From Gammaproteobacteria bacterium (GTDB lineage Bacteria > Pseudomonadota > Gammaproteobacteria > Steroidobacterales > GCA-2729495), in contig JAAERX010000002.1 of NCBI GenBank assembly GCA_024229935.1, positions 89,928-153,927 of the forward strand: a stretch of 64,000 nt of DNA, given 5' to 3'. A program made the translations under genes and the position numbers. Within the stretch, counting starts at the first letter, position 1. Every line of letters begins with the position of its first letter. The notes under the pieces were generated by a model. It ran no database searches. It saw only the letters and a program-made list of their open reading frames with translations, and was not told the DNA's origin. Positions 58,619 through 64,000 of the stretch are shown here, one piece after another.

Positions 58619-58890
58619 CACAAGCTACAGGAGAAGAGATCCTGCTTAACGCTACAGCGATGCAGCCACCTGAGCCGCTGCAGCAAGCTATATCTATTCT
58701 GCAGCAACTAAGATTCGGTCAGTACCTACGAATGCTCCATCGCCATCTCCCTTATCCTTTATTTGAAAGCTGCCAACAACTTGAGATTAGCTATCGGCAC
58801 TTCACCGGCCAACAAAGTGAATACATCATTCTCTTCTGGCGTAGTGATGACCCAAGCACTGCAAAAATCTGTGAAAAAATAGAGCAATGA
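58615..58890 (+). CDS. DUF2249-like small protein
   Basis: 91 residues, no signal peptide. ATAMQPPEPLQQAISILQQL and HRHLPYPLFESCQQL resemble DUF2249, a TusA-like fold frequently found with hemerythrin and NnrS-like genes in denitrifiers. No TusA-type catalytic CPxP is present. It overlaps both neighbours by four bases (ATGA), so the three products are made together. Confidence 0.72.
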   Translation: MTQATGEEILLNATAMQPPEPLQQAISILQQLRFGQYLRMLHRHLPYPLFESCQQLEISYRHFTGQQSEYIILFWRSDDPSTAKICEKIEQ

Positions 58891-60173
58891 AAACTGACGG
58901 GCTACAGCTGCAGCATATGCCGCCATTGAAAGTCCCCTTCAGATTCTTTATCACTGCGCCCCTATTCGGTATCCTGGCTGCTCTGCTACTGCTTGGTAGC
59001 GGTACTGACGGCTGGTCCACTCGCTGGCTACCTGAAATCGTGGCTGCCACGCATTTGTTAACCCTGGGCTTCATGGCAACCATCATGCTGGGCGCCTTGT
59101 TCCAGGTATTACCAGTTTTAAGTGGGTACAGTATTCCAGGCCAACATTGGCTTGCTCCCACCGTACAACTGATGGTATCTGGTGGTGCACTGGCATTGGG
59201 AGGTGCATTTATCAGCGCAGATCATGGCTGGCAGCTGACAGCAATAATCCTTCTAAGTGGCGGCTTTAGCCTGTTTATTGGTGCACTGGGGCTACACCTG
59301 ATTCGACTAGGCAGCACTGATGGCAATTCAATCTTTGCCATACGCTTAGCAGCACTATCATTATTGGTTTCACTCAGTCTAGGGATCATCATGCTGGGTG
59401 CCTACATGGGCATACAGATCCCACATATTCTGGCTAACAACGGTATGACACACCTGCGCTTTGCCCTACTCGGTTGGGTGCTGTTGCTAATAATGGGAGT
59501 CAGCTATCAGATCATCCCCATGTTCCATGTCACACCAAACTACCCCAAAAATATTAGCCGGATTCTGGTCTCCGCCATTTTTATGGCACTTACAGTATTA
59601 ATGCTTGGCAGAAGTTATTGGCTGATACTGACGGGAGGATGTGTACTGATTCTGGCGGCTGGCATTTATGCATTAATTAGTTTTTACCTATTACGACAAC
59701 GTAAACGTAAAATCATTGATTACACCATCCGCTTCTGGCAACTCGGCTTGAGCTGCCTATTGCTCGCCTTACTGGGCTACGCTATTTCACTGTCTGGAAT
59801 TAAAGAACCCAGCGCAGTTAATGAATTACAGTGGGGAATACTTATGATCCCCGGCTTTGCAATCTCTATTATGATGGGTGTGCTCTATAAAATTGCCCCC
59901 TTTCTTAGCTGGCTGCATTTACAACAAGCCTGCCTGAAACAACCCATGGATATTTTAAAACTGCCCACAATGCATGACCTGCTACCTGTTAAATATGGTC
60001 GTATACAGTTCTGCCTGCATTGCCTGACTCTGGCTTTGCTGTTGAACGCGCTGCAACTGCCTGTAATAAGGCCTCTGGCAGCTATCACTCTGGCCGCTGA
60101 CTTTATCTGGCTGGAAATAGTATTATTAAAGACACTGCATATTTACCGTAAAAGCATGCAAGCCATTAGCTAA
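58887..60173 (+). CDS. NnrS-like / heme-copper-oxidase-subunit-I-like membrane protein
   Basis: 428 residues with about twelve membrane helices. Histidines occur inside helices in patterns seen in this family: VAATHLLTLGFMATIMLGAL, MTHLRFALLGWVLLLIMGVS and YQIIPMFHVTP. It resembles NnrS, a heme/copper membrane protein that protects against NO stress, and other oxidase-subunit-I relatives in denitrifiers. The precise subfamily is uncertain. Last gene of the hemerythrin-DUF2249 trio. Confidence 0.72.
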   Translation: MKTDGLQLQHMPPLKVPFRFFITAPLFGILAALLLLGSGTDGWSTRWLPEIVAATHLLTLGFMATIMLGALFQVLPVLSGYSIPGQHWLAPTVQLMVSGGALALGGAFISADHGWQLTAIILLSGGFSLFIGALGLHLIRLGSTDGNSIFAIRLAALSLLVSLSLGIIMLGAYMGIQIPHILANNGMTHLRFALLGWVLLLIMGVSYQIIPMFHVTPNYPKNISRILVSAIFMALTVLMLGRSYWLILTGGCVLILAAGIYALISFYLLRQRKRKIIDYTIRFWQLGLSCLLLALLGYAISLSGIKEPSAVNELQWGILMIPGFAISIMMGVLYKIAPFLSWLHLQQACLKQPMDILKLPTMHDLLPVKYGRIQFCLHCLTLALLLNALQLPVIRPLAAITLAADFIWLEIVLLKTLHIYRKSMQAIS

Positions 60174-60230
60174 AAGCAACCATACAGAAAGCTTAATCAG
60201 GGCAAGAAAATACAGGCCGTTATAAAAATT

Positions 60231-61250
60231 CTAGTGATACTGAGCTTCTTTTTTATAGTCATTGAGCAGGCTTTTAAGGCTGTCAACATCGGAAACCCAT
60301 ATCCCATCAATACCTACATCAAGCCCCCTTCTGTAAGAGACATCTTCCCGTATATCTGACCTTATTAGAATTAAAACTAATAACCCCGAAGCATGAATTG
60401 AATTAACAATGTCAGGTGTTAGCACAGATACTTGTGGCAAAACTGCAACCAAACCTGGAAAAGTCTTAAGCAAATCTTCAGGGGTATCCGTCCGCTTATA
60501 TGGCTGAATCAGTGGGGCATCAGGCCAGTACCGCATGAAAGCAGCTATCTGAGCACTATGTAATTTACGGCTCTCCCTGGCATGGCTTAGTAACATTCTC
60601 CGTATTTTTTCATCAGCAATCTTAAATTGATCATCTAGATCATCTGTTTTTTTGCCGCCGCCATTGCGTGTTGAGACAATGAGGCAGCCTGAGCGCGACC
60701 CTTCAGCAAAGGCTTTTAACTGCCTTATCATCAGGAAATTAACTCTGGACTTTATATCTGCAAACAAACATATTTTCCCTTGTGCTAAATCAAGCGCATC
60801 TTCAAGGGTGGGGATTTTTGTCCCCTTAAATTCAGGAGCAAACCAGCTGCCTGCATCAAGAGTACGTAATTCCTCGAGCGAGGTTTCAGAAACCAGCAAA
60901 TCTTTATTTGTAGTCCTCTTTGTACTGCTATCATGCATCAAGACAGGAACACCATCAGATGTCAGGCGTATATCAAGCTCAACAAAATCAACCTGTTTCG
61001 CTATAGCTGCCTTAATTGCTGGCAGAGTATTCTCTGGTGCAGATTCTTGATCACCACGATGCGCAATAATTAGTGGGTTCAGGTTAGGCTGTGGGGTAAA
61101 AACAGGGCTTCGCTTTGGATAATCAGCGTAAAGAAACGCCAGAAACCCGTTATACCAAGTCACAAACAATATGCCACACAAAAGGAGAGCGCAGATTATT
61201 GTTGTATTGGTTCTGTTCATACTAAGAGCTACACTGAAAAGAGGGCGCAT
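60231..61250 (-). CDS. Glycerophosphodiester phosphodiesterase-family protein
   Basis: 339 residues with an N-terminal membrane anchor or signal (about 16-35, IICALLLCGILFVTWYNGFL). The GDPD motifs are complete: IAHRGDQESAPENT (first catalytic His), VELDIRLTSDGVPVLMHD (metal Glu/Asp and second His) and the distal GIWVSDVDS. Hydrolyses glycerophosphodiesters from phospholipid turnover, probably at the membrane. An alternative start 11 codons later (MNRTNTTII) gives a neater signal; neither has a strong ribosome-binding site. Confidence 0.88.
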   Translation of the reverse strand: MRPLFSVALSMNRTNTTIICALLLCGILFVTWYNGFLAFLYADYPKRSPVFTPQPNLNPLIIAHRGDQESAPENTLPAIKAAIAKQVDFVELDIRLTSDGVPVLMHDSSTKRTTNKDLLVSETSLEELRTLDAGSWFAPEFKGTKIPTLEDALDLAQGKICLFADIKSRVNFLMIRQLKAFAEGSRSGCLIVSTRNGGGKKTDDLDDQFKIADEKIRRMLLSHARESRKLHSAQIAAFMRYWPDAPLIQPYKRTDTPEDLLKTFPGLVAVLPQVSVLTPDIVNSIHASGLLVLILIRSDIREDVSYRRGLDVGIDGIWVSDVDSLKSLLNDYKKEAQYH

Positions 61251-61486
61251 AACAATCGGTTAGTAATGCACCCCATAGTGCTGATGTGAGTGCGACCTCA
61301 ACAAACTGCCACAGATAATAAATGCAATCCTTAACAAACATATATGCAGCCAAACATCCTCATTAAAGATATAATAATAAAACTATAAACTACGTTGGCA
61401 TAATTTGCAGCGCGCAGCCAGTATCGATGGCCCAAAAAAATAGTTCAGATTCTGCTGCGCTGAAAGAGGCGATTGGCCGCCAATAG

Positions 61487-64000
61487 TTAGTTGGTGACCA
61501 CGATCGTAAACTCCCCCGATACAAAGGTTCTGGGCTTCTGGGCTTGGCTAGCGATGACTGAGTCGGTAACCCTCAGGCTGAATTTCCAAGAACCGGTGGA
61601 AGTCGGTTTGCCGCTGAGGTCGCCGTTTGAGGTGTTCAACGTTAAGCCGGGCGGCAGCGACCCGGTTTCAACTTTCCAAATGAACGGAGCCTTGCCGCCC
61701 CAAGGTTGGAAGTCGTTACTATAGTCTGTAGCTACCTTACCGTTTGGCATGCCGAAATTTGGTTTGATGGCAAGGCCCCGGAGTTCGGCAGCACGGCTGG
61801 CCATCGATGCCAGGGTTGAAGCATAGTTCGGGTTACCGGCCTGGTTATAAAGCTCGAAGGGGTCAGCATTCAGGTCATAGAGTTCTTCGTCGCCCGTCCA
61901 ATAGCGCACGTACTTCCAGTTGTCACGCCTCAACCCATCCCATAATCCGTTGGGCCAAGAGATCTGGCTGTACTTTTCAAAATAGAGTTCGTTCCGCCAT
62001 GGTGTGTTTTCGTCTTCCAGAAGTGGCCAAAGGCTGGTGCCATCAGTGTTTTGGTTCGGCAACCCGGCTATGTCATATAAGGTTGGGCCTAGGTCAAGTA
62101 TAGCGGATACGAGCTTGTCCTCGATTCGCGGACTGATCCCCGGTGCAACGACCAACATCGGTACTCGAATAGATTCCTCGTATGCAAAGTTCTTGCCCCA
62201 CAGCTTGTGCTCACCCCACATATAGCCATTATCGGAGGTAAAAATAATGACGGTTTTGTGAAGTTTCTGCTGCGCTTCGAGTTTGTCCAGTATGGCGGCG
62301 AGCCCGCGGTCGACGGATAGTAGCGAGCGCAGCTGATCTCGCACGGCCTCATCCCCATTGAACGCTGCGTTCCCAGAAGCTTTTTGCACCCACGGCGGCT
62401 TGTCGCTGAAGTCGGTTTCCGTGTAACCCCTATCACGGTAGGTAAAGTCAGAGAATGCTTTGGCGTCCTGCCCGTCGGGTGTGGCCGGCGGATGCGGGGG
62501 TGATGTGGCCCAGAATACCATGAAGGGTTTGCCGCCGGGAATATTGTCCAGAAAACTCAGGATCTGGTCTCGTTCGAAATACACGTGATACTGGCCGGTT
62601 GCGTTGACCTCGCTGCCGGTCCCTGCGTTCTCGCCGCTGCTGCCGATCAGGTACTTGAAAGACGACCAGTCCGTGCCATGCGCCCATACAGCCCGGCCCG
62701 CGAATGTGTTCCACCCTGGCGGCACATAGGGTTTCAACAGGGGATAATCGTTCTGCCATTTGCCTATGAACATAGTGTGGTAATTCGCGGCCTGCAGATT
62801 CGTACCGATATTGACCGTATCAACGAACTGCGGATTGCCACCGTTAGGTGGCTTGTTTTCGAGTACGCCAGTGTTCTGGGCCAGGTACCCACCGGTATAT
62901 GTGCTGACGCGCGCCGGACAGCAAAGCGGTGTCGGTACGTACGCGTTTTCGAACATTACGCCGTTAGGTATTAGGCGTGAATTGATATTGGGCAGTTGGG
63001 CTAGGGTGTCGAAACGCTGATCGTCGGTGAATACGACAAGGATATTGTAGGTGTCTGTCGGTTCCGCTGGTGGGGCGCTTTGACATGGCCCAAGGGTGTC
63101 TATGTCGAACGGCCCGGCCACTACCGTCTTTTTGGGCCCCACCCGGATGTCGAGGTCACCCGGCGAACTCAGTTCGATACAGGTGCCCGCATCGTTAGTT
63201 GGCGTAAAGATCAGGCCATCTGTCCACGGCGGCGAGACGCCGGCAACGATATCAATGATGTTGGGGTCGACGAAATTATCTACCCTGTCATTACGTTCGA
63301 TGTCGATTGGGTTTAAACCGATGAAACCATTGTCGTTTCGAATGGTACTTTTGTACTGTGTCCAGCTGCGCCCCCCGGCCACAAACCTTACATTCCATGC
63401 CCCTGACTGACAGTCTTTCCAGAGGAACATCGCGGCCTCAACTGCAGGGTCTATGGATGGGGACCCACACACTGGCGTTTCCTCATCATCCTGGATAGTA
63501 ATGCGTGCCTGAGCATCCCTTACGTTCGCATTGGTGGGTGTGTCAAGGTTGATAAAGAAATGCTCCGGACCTTCCGGTGCGGTGTCGTTGGTAATGCTGA
63601 CTGGAATGATAGTTGTTGATTGTCCTGCTTGGATGGTTGCAGTTCCGGCCGCGGATTCGTAGTCTTCGCCGGCGATAGCCGACTGGTTCTCCGACTGATA
63701 GCTAACCGAAATTGCCGAGGGCGCGGGAATATTCGAGCGTACCGTAACGTTTGCGGTTCCTGCGGATTCAGAGACGCTTAGATCATCTATAGAAATTAGC
63801 ACGATCGGGCTGCCGCTGCTGCAGGCGCCAAGAGTCTCGGAATCGAAATCACCAAACACAGGAGTCTGCGCGGATCCAAGGAGGATTTGTGCATCGTTCG
63901 GAGAGTCAAGCCGAAAGCAGGCGCTTGTTCCGTTGGGCAGGCTTAAATCGAAGCCATCTTCCCAGGGCGGAACCAAGCCCATTCCGAAGCTTGCTGTTAG
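61487..64000 (-). CDS. Large multidomain sulfatase (partial, N-terminus beyond window)
   Basis: At least 837 residues; the frame is open to the right edge, and the apparent first Met lies inside a repeated module, so the true start is outside. In order: end of repeat 1 (PPWEDGFDLSLPNGTSACF ... SETLGAC); a Calx-beta domain (SVSESAGTANVTV ... ITIQDDE); a full repeat 2 (FLWKDCQSGAWNVRF ... PPWTDGLIF ... IDTLGPC); a type I sulfatase (VVFTDDQR metal site, CCPARVSTYTGGY formylglycine site, TSDNGYMWGEHKLWGK); and a C-terminal Ig-like domain (GSLPPGLTLNTSNGDLSGKP). The CCPAR form resembles glucosamine-6-sulfatase-type enzymes. It is clearly richer in GC than its neighbours, suggesting transfer. Confidence 0.85.
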   Translation of the reverse strand, partial: LTASFGMGLVPPWEDGFDLSLPNGTSACFRLDSPNDAQILLGSAQTPVFGDFDSETLGACSSGSPIVLISIDDLSVSESAGTANVTVRSNIPAPSAISVSYQSENQSAIAGEDYESAAGTATIQAGQSTTIIPVSITNDTAPEGPEHFFINLDTPTNANVRDAQARITIQDDEETPVCGSPSIDPAVEAAMFLWKDCQSGAWNVRFVAGGRSWTQYKSTIRNDNGFIGLNPIDIERNDRVDNFVDPNIIDIVAGVSPPWTDGLIFTPTNDAGTCIELSSPGDLDIRVGPKKTVVAGPFDIDTLGPCQSAPPAEPTDTYNILVVFTDDQRFDTLAQLPNINSRLIPNGVMFENAYVPTPLCCPARVSTYTGGYLAQNTGVLENKPPNGGNPQFVDTVNIGTNLQAANYHTMFIGKWQNDYPLLKPYVPPGWNTFAGRAVWAHGTDWSSFKYLIGSSGENAGTGSEVNATGQYHVYFERDQILSFLDNIPGGKPFMVFWATSPPHPPATPDGQDAKAFSDFTYRDRGYTETDFSDKPPWVQKASGNAAFNGDEAVRDQLRSLLSVDRGLAAILDKLEAQQKLHKTVIIFTSDNGYMWGEHKLWGKNFAYEESIRVPMLVVAPGISPRIEDKLVSAILDLGPTLYDIAGLPNQNTDGTSLWPLLEDENTPWRNELYFEKYSQISWPNGLWDGLRRDNWKYVRYWTGDEELYDLNADPFELYNQAGNPNYASTLASMASRAAELRGLAIKPNFGMPNGKVATDYSNDFQPWGGKAPFIWKVETGSLPPGLTLNTSNGDLSGKPTSTGSWKFSLRVTDSVIASQAQKPRTFVSGEFTIVVTN

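Overview
The window comes from a gammaproteobacterium of moderate GC that I cannot place more closely. The order birA-coaX-SPOR gene-tRNA(Thr,Tyr,Gly,Thr)-tuf-tRNA-Trp-secE-nusG-rplKAJL-rpoBC-rpsLG-fusA-rpsJ and then the S10, spc and alpha r-protein genes is the gammaproteobacterial arrangement (Pseudomonas-like, with the E. coli tRNA order). Heme d1 (nir) genes, a hemerythrin and an NnrS-like membrane protein point to nitrite/NO metabolism under low oxygen. Acetoacetyl-CoA synthetase and a PHB-depolymerase-like esterase suggest use of short-chain or polyhydroxyalkanoate carbon.

Region 1 (1-32868, all on the minus strand, so it reads right to left) is the information-processing block: plsY, birA, coaX, a SPOR-domain protein, five tRNA genes, tuf, secE, nusG, eight 50S/RNA polymerase genes, the str genes, and S10-spc-alpha down to rpsM, which is cut by the left edge. 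Two places depart from the usual layout. There is no tuf between fusA and rpsJ; that gap holds a good promoter instead. rpsJ is separated from rplC by 299 bases containing another good promoter and a structured leader, so rpsJ and rplC-onward may be separately controlled. rpsJ appears to start with TTG. The rpsL, rpsJ and tRNA-Tyr promoters share a GCGC discriminator just after the -10 box, as expected for stringently controlled promoters.

Region 2 (32900-49085) is a mixed accessory and metabolic stretch: a 56-codon small protein with a perfect Shine-Dalgarno, two lipoproteins (one an amidohydrolase), cysteine synthase, a CPBP protease, a PHB-depolymerase-like esterase, acetoacetyl-CoA synthetase, a glycosyltransferase-like protein, a DegT-type aminotransferase, a sulfotransferase-like protein, ttcA and a DUF2860-like outer-membrane protein. 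Several short palindromes lie between the genes.

Region 3 (49086-60173) is a tetrapyrrole/NO island. A short, divergent glutamyl-tRNA-reductase-like gene lies head to head with nirC-nirF-nirD-nirL-nirG-nirH-nirJ-nirN, an almost gapless operon for making heme d1. A full-length cysG converges on it. Neither nirS (the enzyme that uses heme d1) nor nirE is in the window, so siroheme for NirDLGH may come from CysG. A coupled trio (hemerythrin, DUF2249-like, NnrS-like) follows.

Region 4 (60231-64000) holds a glycerophosphodiester phosphodiesterase and a large, clearly more GC-rich secreted-type sulfatase with Calx-beta and Ig-like domains. The sulfatase runs off the right edge and looks like recently acquired DNA. 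No CRISPR array, insertion sequence, prophage or replication origin was seen.
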